Positions 26,401-36,003 of a DNA stretch of 64,000 bases are shown piece by piece. Every line of letters starts with the position of its first letter. Within the stretch, counting starts at the first letter, position 1. A model generated the notes under the pieces. The model was given only the letters and a program-made list of their open reading frames with translations, ran no database searches and was not told the origin of the DNA. The stretch is from Chondrilla cf. caribensis (lineage: Eukaryota > Porifera > Demospongiae > Chondrillida > Chondrillidae): NCBI GenBank assembly GCA_964020155.1, contig OZ026551.1, positions 3,030,018-3,094,017 of the forward strand, in the 5' to 3' direction. The translations under genes and the position numbers were made by a program.

Positions 26401-27096
26401 ACTTCAAGGAGTGGCCTATGGATGGTGGTCCTCCTGTTGATGCCCTTCTGGCTATGATGGGAGAAATTGAGAAATGCCAGGCTGGGAAAGACAAGCCACC
26501 TATTGTTATGTGCAAGTAAGTTTCCGTACAAGATTAATTTATTACACTAATACATACATGCACATGTGCTTTCATGGAATATGATAATAATAACGCAAAA
26601 GATGATGACTTTAGGCATGCAATGAAATAGACAGGTGCTTTGATCTAATGTAGTTGACAGAAGATTTCTCAGATGTTACTTGTCCATGTCTAACTGAGTC
26701 TGAAATGAACCCTTAGTTTACTGTAGATCCAGTACATATTATGTACGTGTAAACTCATGTTTATCTTTATAATACTTTTAATTATTTTGATCGTGTAGTG
26801 ATGGCATGGGAAGAACTGGAGTGTTCACAACAATTGTGTCCGAAATAGAAAGGGTCAAACTGGAGGGAGAAGTTGACATATTCAATGCAGTCAAGTCATC
26901 CAGGAACAAGAGACCTCACATGGTCTGCACTGTGGTTAGTACTGAGTAGCCTTCATAGTGTATACATATATTCTGAGAGATGTTAACAGTCATTTATGTC
27001 TCCACCTATATACAGGATCAGTACAGATTGTGTTTTGAGCTACTCCAGGCATACCTGGACTCCTTTGATACTTATGCTAACTTCAAAGCTGTGTGA
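4975..27096 (+). CDS. Receptor-type protein tyrosine phosphatase (Ig, FN3 repeats, TM, two PTP domains)
   Basis: Multi-exon gene for a type I membrane receptor phosphatase that would remove phosphate from tyrosines at the cytoplasmic face. Exons read here: 4975-5026, 5151-5453, 6791-7090, 7787-8071, 8249-8533, 9141-9425, 9742-10032, 10801-11085, 14570-14833, 14895-15152, 15310-15576, 15954-16274, 16346-16531, 16702-16794, 17111-17392, 17801-17927, 18109-18224 (the last six repeated at +2841), then 22319-22410, 22630-22711, 22845-22918, 22979-23015, 23139-23236, 24022-24150, 24240-24400, 24558-24693, 24778-24927, 25027-25126, 25398-25495, 25802-25936, 26152-26286, 26367-26515, 26799-26934, 27016-27096. 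All ectodomain introns are phase 1, typical of shuffled Ig/FN3 modules. Counting the duplicated exons once gives 5793 nt (1930 aa). D1 keeps WPDHG and HCSAGVGRTG, so it should be active. Closest known type is the LAR/RPTP group; orthology is not resolved. Confidence 0.9.
6535..6620 (+). mobile_element. tRNA-derived SINE (5' promoter region)
   Basis: Positions 6542-6552 read TGGCTCAGTGG, an exact tRNA A box, and 6580-6590 read GGTTTGAGTCC, one base from a consensus B box, with 27 bases between. The arms do not pair well enough for a functional tRNA, and a pyrimidine-rich tail follows. It lies in the intron between the Ig exon and the first FN3 exon. A true tRNA gene is less likely. Confidence 0.6.
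6719..6738. repeat. Short (CA)n microsatellite
   Basis: About ten CA units followed by (CT)n, upstream of the acceptor of the exon at 6791. Confidence 0.9.
6791..7090 (+). other. FN3 domain exon 1 of the receptor phosphatase
   Basis: One phase 1-1 exon encoding a divergent FN3 domain: LRVLWTAVSGSGITYTVCYS, then a GTTYYIWIAAVSTEG strand. It is clearly different from the five near-identical FN3 exons that follow. Confidence 0.8.
8880..10735 (+). repeat. Duplicated intron segments within the FN3 array
   Basis: A roughly 170-base intron block recurs at about 8880-9060, 9520-9670 and 10550-10735, with shared text such as TATGTCCTTGTGTGCTGGAT and GGTATGAATTGTGTATTTAT. The repeats show that exon and intron were copied as units. 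Confidence 0.85.
10065..10428. mobile_element. 364-bp MITE-like insertion with TAGTA target duplication
   Basis: Comparison with the paralogous intron starting at 11086 shows extra DNA between the shared text ttttgatgtagt and ggatgcaaaaaggggt. The insert is flanked by TAGTA (10060-10064 and 10429-10433). Its ends, GGGCTGGGAATCGG and GTGCTTGGACGATTAACCG (3' end reverse complemented), form imperfect inverted repeats, and the palindrome GATTAATCGATTAATC lies near both ends. It contains no coding sequence. The family is not assigned; a hAT-like element is possible but the duplication looks like 5 bp, not 8. Confidence 0.65.
11451..11480. repeat. 30-bp perfect palindrome in the Harbinger 5' region
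   Basis: Perfect inverted repeat centred on TTCGAA, with arms reading ATTCAAACCACCTTC. It lies 22 bases before the Myb-like start codon at 11502 and could be a transposase or Myb-like protein binding site; that role is inference. Confidence 0.9.
11502..12514 (+). CDS. Harbinger SANT/Myb-like DNA-binding protein (ORF interrupted)
   Basis: The ATG at 11502 opens a frame beginning MAERGRIWTEEEIRALIAIW, a Myb/SANT-like domain with conserved tryptophans and a KQCRDKVKQLK helix, as in the accessory proteins that help Harbinger transposases enter the nucleus and bind DNA. The first frame stops at 12021. A second frame continues with SSSSMPGPSGSKAKRRKI and a charged coiled-coil (EEIERRMNWEVEQQKKEIE-like, about 12200-12290). 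Either a frameshift separates them, or a 55-64 base intron with a gtac donor near 12004 or 12013 and the acag acceptor at 12067 joins them in frame. A further small deletion near 12408 shifts out of the natural C-terminus (SPPHVPMPSPSLPYVPDEYH, stop at 12512-12514). The protein is therefore probably damaged. Confidence 0.7.
12580..13869 (-). CDS. PIF/Harbinger DDE transposase (HARBI1-like), two exons
   Basis: The main exon (13651-12580) encodes the DDE_Tnp_4 catalytic domain: AVDGTHIPI (first Asp), GDPAYPLLPWL (second Asp) and VENAFGRLKGRW (Glu), preceded by the helix-turn-helix-like segment ISHLFGVGISTVC. This frame alone has no ATG. Removing a 111-bp intron (13762 down to 13652, donor gtaacg, acceptor catctag) joins it in frame to a first exon at 13869-13763 that starts MAPFDDSAILFLV and contains an Arg-rich run, as in HARBI1 N-termini. 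It also removes two in-frame stops. The spliced product is 392 aa, close to the family norm of about 350. All three catalytic residues are present, so this copy may be active or recently so. Confidence 0.85.
14085..14410 (-). pseudogene. Retroelement fragment, GIY-YIG endonuclease-type C-terminus
   Basis: On the - strand the frame reads HKKVVKSKDPLSGIAVHVQ, then NINWQEARILARENIWG, a TAA stop, then RRVLEALEIQQRRPMMNLD. This order (HK-A/V, GIAVH, W-A-IL, R-LEA--I) resembles the last part of GIY-YIG-type endonuclease domains in Penelope-like and related retroelements. Only the C-terminal part remains and one stop interrupts it. It lies just beyond the Harbinger insertion in the same phosphatase intron. 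Recognition is from pattern memory, so the assignment is moderate. Confidence 0.5.
14570..17392 (+). other. Membrane-proximal FN3 block of the receptor phosphatase (copy 1)
   Basis: Six further FN3 domains on exons 14570-14833, 14895-15152, 15310-15576, 15954-16274, 16346-16531 plus 16702-16794 (one domain split by an intron) and 17111-17392. Typical FN3 strands are visible, for example YRVRVRAVSTVGGGPWS and TKYAWKVAAANDAGLG, with many NxS/T sites. From 15425 onward the sequence is repeated at +2841. Confidence 0.85.
17046..17110. repeat. (CA)n microsatellite forming the splice acceptor tract
   Basis: The CA run ends directly in the acag acceptor of the FN3 exon at 17111, so no pyrimidine tract separates repeat and exon. 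The identical copy 2 tract is at 19887-19951. Confidence 0.9.
17801..18224 (+). other. Transmembrane and juxtamembrane exons (copy 1)
   Basis: Exon 17801-17927 encodes a single membrane span (YGVIAGALVAVLATAVIIII and following residues, ending LCRR). Exon 18109-18224 follows with a charged juxtamembrane segment (RKNKYSESFKPSKVENNKDG). Phases are 1, 2, 1. The identical copy 2 exons are 20642-20768 and 20950-21065. Confidence 0.9.
18266..21106 (+). repeat. Tandem duplication, copy 2 (2841 bp)
   Basis: This copy carries whole FN3 exons 18795-19115, 19187-19372, 19543-19635 and 19952-20233, the TM exon 20642-20768 and the juxtamembrane exon 20950-21065, all identical to copy 1. The first FN3 exon is cut (only 18266-18417 remains, without its natural acceptor). 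A tgcag at the junction (about 18254) could act as a new acceptor that is in frame with the truncated exon. Phases allow copy 2 to be spliced in or skipped without frame loss. Confidence 0.95.
21175..22270 (-). pseudogene. Decayed reverse-transcriptase retroelement fragment
   Basis: On the - strand, from 22270 downward: RLKLWTEGDIESLIAEARCI and FAKLMMIGKVNAALQIL, then VLLVDTTNAFNSLKR (first RT catalytic Asp region), PLGMAMYALVITPII, QVWFTDGATGSG (where a YADD-type motif is expected), GYHPNAIKTHLVVKEG, RHLGAAIGSSNF, SQPHSNFAAFTHGL, FIPALTG and ITNPVADAEQEYQSS. The family is the same as the tail at 1711-2480. The catalytic DD pair is lost, stops interrupt the frame, and a segment between the NAALQIL and VLLVD blocks is missing, so it is dead. 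It sits in the intron between the juxtamembrane and first PTP exons. Confidence 0.78.
22319..24927 (+). other. PTP domain D1 (catalytic)
   Basis: Nine exons encode the membrane-proximal phosphatase domain: KNRYLNIYTYNHSRV, DYINASYIDGYK (substrate pocket), YIAAQGPT, FIQMIWDHKSPVIVMLT, TAWPDHGVP (general-acid Asp loop), VHCSAGVGRTGTF (catalytic Cys and Arg) and the MVQNQDQYSFIHDAI motif with its Gln. All residues needed for catalysis are present. Confidence 0.92.
22757..22799. repeat. (CG)n/(TG)n microsatellite
   Basis: A short run of alternating CG passing into (TG)n within a PTP D1 intron. Confidence 0.9.
25027..27096 (+). other. PTP domain D2 (probably weak or inactive)
   Basis: Seven exons encode the membrane-distal phosphatase domain, ending AYLDSFDTYANFKAV and a TGA stop. 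The general-acid loop reads EWPMDGGPP rather than WPD and the signature reads MCNDGMGRTGVF, so Cys and Arg remain but the surrounding residues are changed. As in many receptor phosphatases, D2 is likely regulatory. Confidence 0.88.
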
Positions 27097-27139
27097 TATC
27101 AATGTGTGCACTTTAAGCATGCAGTTTAACTTCTTATAA

Positions 27140-27300
27140 TACTGTGTGCTATTGGACTGCAGATGTGTGCTATATATTGGACTGCATGCGCAGATGTGTG
27201 CTATTGGACTGCGCATGCTGCTGTGTGCAATAGACTGTGTGCTATAATACTGTGTGCCATTATTATAATAGATTTGCCACTGCAGCTGTGTGCTTTTGTA
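27140..27300 (+). repeat. Imperfect TGTGTGCTAT-type repeats in the phosphatase 3' UTR
   Basis: Several copies of a unit like TGTGTGCTATTGGACTGC follow the stop codon, the best-kept near 27158-27225. They would lie in the mRNA 3' UTR. Confidence 0.75.
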
Positions 27301-27364
27301 CGTATACTGATTTAATAATAAGATTATAGTGTGAAAAGCAATAATATTATGCTGTATAAGTTAT

Positions 27365-27370
27365 AATAAA
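27365..27370 (+). promoter_or_regulatory. Candidate poly(A) signal of the receptor phosphatase
   Basis: AATAAA about 270 bases after the stop codon at 27094-27096, the first canonical hexamer noticed downstream. Confidence 0.5.
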
Positions 27371-27730
27371 AATTATTCACAGAACTTTTTGTGCATGCAT
27401 GGCCATGCTTATAACTACAAATATGCATATGTATGGACTAAATTGATTGTAATAATATTATTATTATACATGCACCTGGTCCTTGTATAATGTACAAAGG
27501 AATGTACGTGTCATGTTATAATTTTGCTACTATGCAATTGCATTATTAATCAACATGTATAACCTTGATGCATGTAGGTCTTAATTTTACTTATTATAGT
27601 TATAATTATATATAAAATCATAGCTTAAACATAATAATTTCAGTAACACTTGAAATCACACTATAAAAATTATCATTATCATTGATACCTTTAAATATGT
27701 ACTTCACTATAAGTCCGAAGCACATTACCT

Positions 27731-30700
27731 TTAGTTCACAATTCCACTGTCTTCCACATCACCTCCTGAGTGGGCCTTCTGAATCCTCTCAATTGAGTTT
27801 CCATTTGGCTTGTCCCATGGCTCCATTTTCTGGATAATATTTGGGAGACGGGATATTATTGTGACAGAGTTGATGATGATAATAAAAACAAAAAATCAAT
27901 GATACTGTACTATGTACTCATAATAATACATGGATAGTGTACACAAAATCAGTAACAATATTATTAGAATCAATTTTCATAATTCAGTAATTAATAATCA
28001 TCATCAATCAATCAGTCATCAGTAATCACTCTGTAATTCTCACAGAAACTATAATTATGTGTTCCGAAAATAATCCATTCTCTATTTTTGTCTAGTCTCA
28101 TTCCCAGAACCAAATTTCAATGCCATTTTATAGCAGTCTGAAGTGGGTCTGGTATCTATCTGTATAATCTACGGCTATTGTTTGGGGATCCACTGAATCC
28201 AACCAGATTGCAAAATTGGGAATATTAATGAGAATATCACATGTACACATACATTTCATGGGAATAGATTACTGAAACAATCACTGGAGTCAGACTTCCT
28301 TTTGAAAGTTATTGACAAAGAATGGCATACCGGAAACATACAATGTAGATATACTTTTTGTCATGAATAAATCTGGCCAGACTGCTTTAATAAAGTTGGC
28401 AACAGCCATTCAAGGCATACAAGTACAAATAAATTGTGCCTTTTCAACCTAAGAACGGTTTAAGCAAAGGTCATTTGAAAAATGACGGCTAGTACACTTG
28501 GCTTATTATTGCTCGAGTATTACAAGGTAATACGCAATCAGCAACTGAGGAGTCTGCATATCTCCAGACCCACTTCTGATGGCTGGAAAATGGCATCATA
28601 AGGAGGGTCTGGAATGACACAACTATTAACCTCAACCACATTGCCTCATTCGTGATGCATGGACTCACATGTGACTCCAGATACAATACTTTCAACAAGT
28701 ATATGAGATACTCTTTATTCTGCCTTCTTGTGGGGCAACGATCGCTGGCCAGTGTTAAAACATTTGTTTGGGGATTGTAACGTTCACCAACCAAATCAAT
28801 CATCTTCTGCTGTGCATAATCATCTCTGAAGTTGACTTGTGAGAGGTTCACCTAAGAAGGAAGCAAAATGCTACATGTACAAACATATAGAAATGCATTT
28901 TATGCATGCATGTACTTACATAGGCGTACAGATATATGCAGACTATAGAAAGGCTTCAGTATGTGCTCCACTTCATGGTGTGGAGTGAGAGCTGATGGAA
29001 TATACATAGGTACTTTTAAATAATTTCTAGAAACATACAACATGTAAATAAAATGTAGCGGCTCTTCTATGGAAGACTTTGAGACTAGTGAGGGGTGATA
29101 TCCACCTAAGGGTTATTCAACTAACTAGTCCCCATCAATATTTCGATAACTAAATATCATGATATTCCTATTTAAAACTTCTACTACAATTGCTACAACA
29201 ACAACAACAACAAGTAAGTAAATTCAGGTGAACAAAGGTAGAGGTGAATGAAGGTGAGTTGATCATATTTGAACACTTGGAAACAGAGCAGGTTAGAACG
29301 AGTGAATAAAAGCATACAGATAATGGTTAATACAGTTAAACAAACCAGAATTACAGTATATGTACGAACGTATGTAGATCAAATTCAAACTTGAACGTAG
29401 GTACAGGTTATTAAAAGAACACAATTACTGACAAACAAAGGTGAACACTGAGGCAGGTTAACACAAGTGGACACAGGTGAACACAAATGAATATAACCAA
29501 ACTGAGGTACGTGTCTATGTATGTACAAAGGAACACAGTTGGTCAAAGATTGAAAACATGTAAGGGTGAATACAGGCAAACATGCCAAGTAAAGACAGTT
29601 AATGGTGAAAACAGGTAAATATAGGGGGACCTACATATCTACGTAATTACTGGGGGATATACGTACGTAGGTATGTATAAACCATACCAAATATAGGTGA
29701 ACACAAGATGTTACAGTACAAATGCAGTTTAACACAGGTATTACAGATACTGGTGAACGTAGGAGAACACTGGTGATCACAAGTGAACAAGAGATTGGTC
29801 AAATTGGAAGATCAATGAGAACAAATAGACAATGTCTAGCCAAAGATTTCCATTAGGACAACACAACTGCTCTGTACTTGTGATATGGGATGTAGATGAA
29901 CTTGCTAACAACGTGTACATGTTTGATATCCAATAAGTAAACACAGGAAGCCATGTTGTACGAATACACAGTTAAATACAGCTGTTTACAACAGAATACA
30001 AGTAGAACAGGAACACTTGTGTATACAATTGAAGTGGACAGCCTTCCACTGAGATCACTCTCATCAATGTAAATAAGGGTGTTGGACATTAGAACTGACA
30101 AAGCTATGTATGAAGCCATTGCAAGGAGACAAAGAAGGCTTTGGATAAAAACTGGGAAAACCATCACAAATGACTTATGAAACAGATGCATGGCAGAGGT
30201 AAGGTTTGACATTTTGTCTAACAGAAAAGAGAGCTCTAACACCGAAATTTGGAACGGAAAGTCATTTGAGACCTATGAATATGATGTAAAGAAATTATAA
30301 TAAAAAAGTGAATAACTGGTACTAAAATGCATCAAAAACAGAGATGGAAGTTCAATAAACAAAAGTTGCTTCAGATTGGGGGTTAACTAAAGTTGGTTGA
30401 ACACATGCTGAAAGCTCCATTAAGTATAGGTTATACAATGGGAACGGAAGGTTTAGCGATTTAAACACCTGAGGGCGGAGCCCGAAGGTGTTGATCGCTA
30501 AACTTCCGTTCCCATTGTATAACTATCTTGTACCATGATGCAAGACATCCGAAGGCGCAGCCTGAGGATGTAGGTTACTTTTTTCGACCGCCTGTCTTCA
30601 TTTAACTTGTTCTTTCTCTCAAGTTATATGGATAAATCGATTCTTAACCGTCCAAATGTAGTTCTAAGACTATTAGCTATACGAATAGCCGGATTCTTTC

Positions 30701-33367
30701 GAGAGCCAAGCTGCTTGGTACAAGATACAAATCTTGAAGTAAGCTACCGCTGTCAGTCTCTATCTACTAGATACCTGGCCCAAATGTCTCTATTCAGAAG
30801 ATAACTAACCCGACCGTCTTTAGTAGGAGAGCGATCCAATCGTCCCTTTCCAGTGAAATTCGAGCCCTCCCGCTAGATCTATTAATGTGAAATTCGTTTC
30901 GTTGATGGCTTGAGGGAAGTGTATAATTCTATATCGATACGTTCGAATTCGATCGTCCGTTTCCAGTGAAATTCTAGCCATCCCGTTCGATCTATCAACG
31001 CGAAATTTCGTTTCGGCTCATAAGTGATAAAATGATACTAACGAGGTGTATAACAGAGTCAGTTATACACCTTGGGAAAAAAGTTATACACCCCATGAAT
31101 ACGTAATGAAGTAGTTTAGCGATTAAGACACCCGACCACATCAAAGGAAACGCCCACGCATCATGGTACAACAATGGATACCACCTGATAGCAAGAGATA
31201 ACCACACTTAACAGCAGTTAAATTTAAGACAGGTAGGTCTTGTGAAAAATGACTTCGTACATCTATAATATGCATGTATGTACAAACACATATAAATCAC
31301 TCACACACATTCATCCACAATTTGTAGTATACACCTATAATACAAGTACACAAGTGCATACATGTACTCACAGATATTTTAACTTTTCGAGAATTGGGAT
31401 GCCTCAGTGAGTTAGCAGGAAACACATAATTCCTTGTATGGATGTGCATCTTGAGGGGTAATAAATCTCCTGGCCAATCTGTACACAGTGCTAAAGGTTG
31501 GAGATGAAATAATACATGTGTAGCTATGTACTAATGTTGAACAAATAAACAATACAAAACAGTGGTAGCATTAAAACATGGAGATCGGCACATACTTATG
31601 TACATGCAAACATGAGTCAGTGATACATGACAGTAGAAGCACTAGAATCAGATGTATACTAAACAGGTTTTAACAAGACTGAACATTGACTCACGCTTCA
31701 GAGCCTTGCACTGTTTGTCGATAGCAGAAGGAGTGAGATGAAAGAAGTTAGGGATCTACAGGAGCGAACGAGCATGCATTGTAAACAATACTGTTTGGGT
31801 GAACATGTGAGTGCAAAAATTTATTACTCATACATAATTATACATTACATATATTATTGGTAGTAATAACATACTAAAAAGTCAAACTAAGTTTTGTTAC
31901 TGTAATGTAGTCACTACACTACCCACAACCTGCAGGAATCATGCTATACAAAATAAGACACCTACCGCTGCTCGCAGTTCTGATAGGTATATACGTACAT
32001 ACATCTTCTCATTGCAACAGGAATAATATACATAATCTGAAGTATTTCTTCTATTATCTTATACATATATACATAGATACGTATATATGATATTATACAT
32101 ATTATTATTGAATGCACCCAGATACCAAATCAGATGACAACAATAATAACATGTGTTAATCATTACTGCCTTACTTTCAATAATTCAACATTTCCTAGCG
32201 CAGCAGGTGGTAACTCCCCTGGACCAGGCCGTCCCATCCTAATTGGCATGGTGATCAAGTACGGATCATATGCTCTTGCCGTCTGATACATGGAAGACCA
32301 CTCTGCAGTCTGATTCACCTCAGTGGGCTACATGGGAGAATAGCAGTGCTATGCAGTCAGACCTCGAGACTTTTAGAGCTATGCTATTTACAAGGACAGT
32401 CTCTATAAAAACATGGCTTGTAGATGCAGACCTATTCATATACACAATTGTATTGGCTACAACAGCAAACTGGCTGGGTATAACCAGAGGAACCAAGGGT
32501 GATGTTATAAAGCGGTTTGACACTATGGTAATTATGTACATCCTTAGTAACTCTACACTGTGGTGCACACTGCAGTGTTTGCATGTTAGCATGGGTTAGA
32601 AACACTTTGTAAATAACATCTGAACAAAGTTACAAATAGTGAGTGATCACACAGGTGAACTGAATACACTAGTTATTGAGATGTATATATCTGTATTGAT
32701 TGTAATTTAGAATATCCTGGAAACTACTAAATATTATATCACCAACTTTGACAAGAAACTAACCTGGCTGTATATATGAAAATCATGAATCAACAATGTA
32801 CTCTACATCACAAGAAATGACATTTTACCATTTATTACCATTTCGTGTCGTATTTTGCCTGTTTGTGGAGCACTATAAAGGTTTATACTGTACATCATAA
32901 GAATTAGCACTGATCATTTAATAATGTCTACTAACTCAGCTAAAAAATGATACTTCTAGCTTATTGATAGTCTTACTTTTAGTAGAGGACGCGGTCTGAA
33001 AGTTCTTCTAGGTTTGCTAGGATCTCTCCTACGACTCCATTTTGTACCTGTAGTCAAGTGGAAATAAAGCCATAAGCATACGTATATTGAAATATGTACC
33101 ATAGTTACAGACTATCAATTGTAATACTGTACTCAAAATACAGGAATAACTTTGTACATACGTGTGTAAGTACACACATGCATACGCCACAACAAACGTA
33201 CAACAAGAATTTAACCCTATAACAACGTTCTGTACGGTATAAAGATCCTAACTTCTTTTCGCTTGTAAGCTTTTCAAAGTAGTAGCCTTTCTTGAACATA
33301 GTAGACTGGTTAATGAATGTAGCTGGTTGAAAAAACTCCTTGGGTATCGTATCATTATTCCCTCCAT
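27731..33367 (-). CDS. MRPS35: Mitochondrial small ribosomal subunit protein S35 (mS35)
   Basis: Seven exons on the - strand: 33367-33253, 33047-32977, 32327-32175, 31755-31695, 31478-31372, 28851-28669, 27829-27731 (789 nt, 262 aa; all phases fit). The N-terminus ([19 protein letters not shown], then many Ser and Arg) has the look of a mitochondrial targeting peptide. Family landmarks follow: [78 protein letters not shown] and [11 protein letters not shown]. It is shorter than the human protein (about 320 aa) at both ends. It functions in the small subunit of the mitochondrial ribosome. The first-exon donor (gttagg) is weak but joins in frame; the same style of donor occurs elsewhere in this window. 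Confidence 0.9.
28115..28615. repeat. Inverted-repeat pair in the MRPS35 intron
   Basis: Near 28118-28160 the sequence reads GCCATTTTATAGCAGTCTGA then AGTGGGTCTGG; near 28565-28615 the reverse complement carries GCCATTTTCCAGCCATCAGA then AGTGGGTCTGG. The arms diverge, so this may be an old MITE. No clear target duplication was found. Confidence 0.45.
29200..29830. repeat. Degenerate minisatellite of AGGTGAACACA-like units
   Basis: Roughly 630 bases in an MRPS35 intron built of diverged units such as AGGTGAACAC and GGTGAACACAAATGA with variable spacers. Confidence 0.6.
30431..30522. repeat. Long hairpin-forming inverted repeat
   Basis: The left arm begins TTATACAATGGGAACGGAAG and the right arm (reverse complement) begins identically; arms are about 37-40 bases with few mismatches around a loop GAGGGCGGAGCCCGA. 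Confidence 0.85.
30545..30571. repeat. Second short hairpin with a related loop
   Basis: ACATCC and GGATGT pair around the loop GAAGGCGCAGCCTGA, which resembles the loop of the long hairpin just upstream. Confidence 0.6.
30830..31018. repeat. Two direct repeats of about 70 bases
   Basis: About 30830-30905 and 30950-31018 share CGTCC-TTTCCAGTGAAATTC, then a CTCCCG/ATCCCG block, AGATCTAT and GAAATTCGTTTCG-like text. Function unknown; intronic in MRPS35. Confidence 0.6.
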
Positions 33368-33778
33368 TACCACGCACGCTTCTCTTGTAGGGTACACCTG
33401 GCGTTTATCGCGTAGAACGGGGCGTTTAGAATAACAGTTAAGAGGTGCACGTGGTTATATAATACTGGCATTTGAAGTGCGTACACTGGATTCCTAGTAT
33501 ATCGGTTCTAGATATACACTAGTACTCTTGAATGTTGGGTACAACTGTAGTATAACTGCCTATCATGTAGATATTTTTATCAGTAGGTTACTATGAGATT
33601 CGACACACCTAAACACACATACGGCATGCATACACACATGCACACACACTCATAGAATTTAATAAAACATATCTGAGATGATAAAAAATATCAATTTGCA
33701 AATATTCACAGCAATAAAAACTACACATGTATACCACAAAAACTAAGTTAAACATGCACAGTTGGTAAATCCAAATCA

Positions 33779-36003
33779 TCAAAACACAAATGTGTCCAGA
33801 ACATTTGATGGCATTGACTCCACCATGAGGTTGGCAGGACCATCGTCCTTATGGAACACTTCAGCAATACAATAACATACATAGGCAGTTAACAGAACCA
33901 CCAGGAGCAGAACAACGGCAGTCTGCACTGAGGTGAAACTGGAAAGAAAGTACATCACTGCTCCACCAAATGCCCTTGCTGCCCAGAATATACTAAACAC
34001 AGTCTCCGCTTTCTTCTGTCCGATGTGTCCCAAATAAGCTATAGGAGATAATTAAGGCATAAAGTAAACAGTCACCATGATTATCATAGTTCAGCGTGCA
34101 TATATGCAATAATCAATCATGGTGTGGTATACCTGACTTTATTGAAATGCAAACTAACAAATCAATGGCCACCAAAAACCAAATTTACATTCTGTGGCAT
34201 AGTCCACCAATATCAGGGAATACGATTACATTAATATGTGTGTGCAAAATAGTATACAATTACTATATTATTTCATAAGAACAATATTACATAAAATTAA
34301 TATACCAACACACAGGTTAATAATGAAGCCAAAGCGTCTATATATCTCCTACAGTCCTACCAGATGTACTGTAGTTATTATGTGGTAATTTTCTGTCTAA
34401 AATAATATATAATTGTACACTACATCCTACGTAGGATTGTTATTATAGCTGAACAATTAGTAGCCAGGTAATTAATCAACAAGTCGTAATTATAGTAAAA
34501 GAAATTGTGCCAAAAGTGTAGAAACAAGACACTTTGGACTTTGATCTGACCACGCAACATACCACATTATCAGAATTAATCCTTCACGCTGACACATCAA
34601 TTCTATATCTGACCAACAATGATTATTTTGCACACCCAGCCACTACTAGTTGCTACATACAGCAAGCTACCACTTACATGCTGCCAAGGTGGCTATTGTT
34701 CCACTCGAAACACCAATTCCAGCAGCGAGTAAAAACACAGCAGGATAGCTTGGTATTCTCTCCCAAAAGAGAATAAAGAATAAAAGTAATAAGGTTAAAA
34801 ATAGCGAGAATATGCTCAATGTAATTCTCGAGACATAGACCATAATCTTCCCAACAATAGCACTGGACAACACAACTGACAGGGCACATAGGGCAGTAAC
34901 CACTCCCACCAGTCCAATTCCAAGACAGCCAGTAACAAAATACTATAAATCAATGAAAAATAGGAAGATATCATTCAATTTGAAATTAGCAAAACTTCAC
35001 AATAATATTATGTATACCAATAATAATGCAGTCAATTAAATTCAATTACAATGCACAATTCTTACCTTGTTGAAAATACTTAGGAAAAAATGCATTTCCA
35101 AGCCAGCAAAGAAACTCATCCAAATGACCAACATGTACTTGAGAGTCAAGAGAGCTTTTAGAACAATACGAAATGAGGCTTTAACTTCTAACCACACTTT
35201 AGAGACAGATACACACTTAAAGTTCTTCCGGGTACAGTGATTACTCCAAAGGATGAGCATATGCCGGTTAGTGACGATAATGCAGCCACAGCCATTATAA
35301 TATAGTATGTCCGATCTGATACAGACTGAGTGGGTGATTCTAACTGACACGCTTCTGAAGTGATGTTGTCTATCATTGAGCTAAAGTTTACTGCTAATAA
35401 TGTTTCATTTCGTTCCCCAGGGGATTCACTTAATAAAATTACTAGAGTGGAGACTCCATTTCCAAATATGGCACCAACAAACAGTCCACCCATGGATACG
35501 ATTCCTTGTAATACTCCAACATAATGTCTGGGATCTTTGCCCTTAGCTTTAGCCAAACTAAATGCCAGAATGTTTGCATATGTTGAAGATACCGACAGGG
35601 CTGGACCTACTGCTGCTCCGTTCAAGATATTTCCAGGAAGTAGAGTATACCAACTGGGATAAAAGGATGCCACAACGTACACACTTAATAACCACTGAGT
35701 CACGACTATCGTTCCCTTCAATCCCAACAAAGATACAATGTTAAATGTTAACAGGGAACAAAACGACCAGAGTAAGAAGGAGAAAGCCGCTGACACTGAA
35801 CCCAGAATACCGTTGAGAGACGTCTGTAAGCTAGTCAACATGTAGAACGACACATTTCCAAAACATACACACGAAAACACCAAAGCAACTTGTACGTAAG
35901 CCTTGCAAGGTGTAATCTTCAATACTGGTGTATCACTGGTCCTATCAAGTACATCAACAGCAGGAAATCCATCGCGACCACCTTCATGTCCATCTTGAGA
36001 CAT
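33779..36003 (-). CDS. UNC93-like multi-pass membrane protein (probable frameshift)
   Basis: Three exons: 36003-35066, 34942-34678, 34038-33779. Family landmarks of UNC93/UNC93A are LTSLQTSLNGILGSVS, FYPSWYTLLPGNILNGAAVG, ALLTLKYMLVIWMSFFAGLE, FVTGCLGIGLVG and AYLGHIGQKKAETVFSIFW. Hydrophobic spans are frequent across about 487 aa, fitting a major-facilitator-like fold in a cell membrane; the substrate or partner is unknown. Exon 1 is 938 nt, one short of a multiple of three. The frame changes between VITVPGRT and SKVWLEVKAS (about 35240-35205), so there is a one-base deletion or a sequence error. Removing 20 bases (gtgtgt...taaag) would also restore frame, but that is too short for an ordinary intron. 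Exons 2 and 3 are phase-consistent. It may be a young pseudogene. Confidence 0.8.

Noticed and set aside
29200..29830. CRISPR-like array
   Set aside because: Units are diverged and unevenly spaced, and the genome is eukaryotic.
29853..30242. 129-codon hydrophobic - strand frame in the MRPS35 intron
   Set aside because: Composition-driven; no family match and cannot be spliced into MRPS35 with the exons already accounting for the protein.
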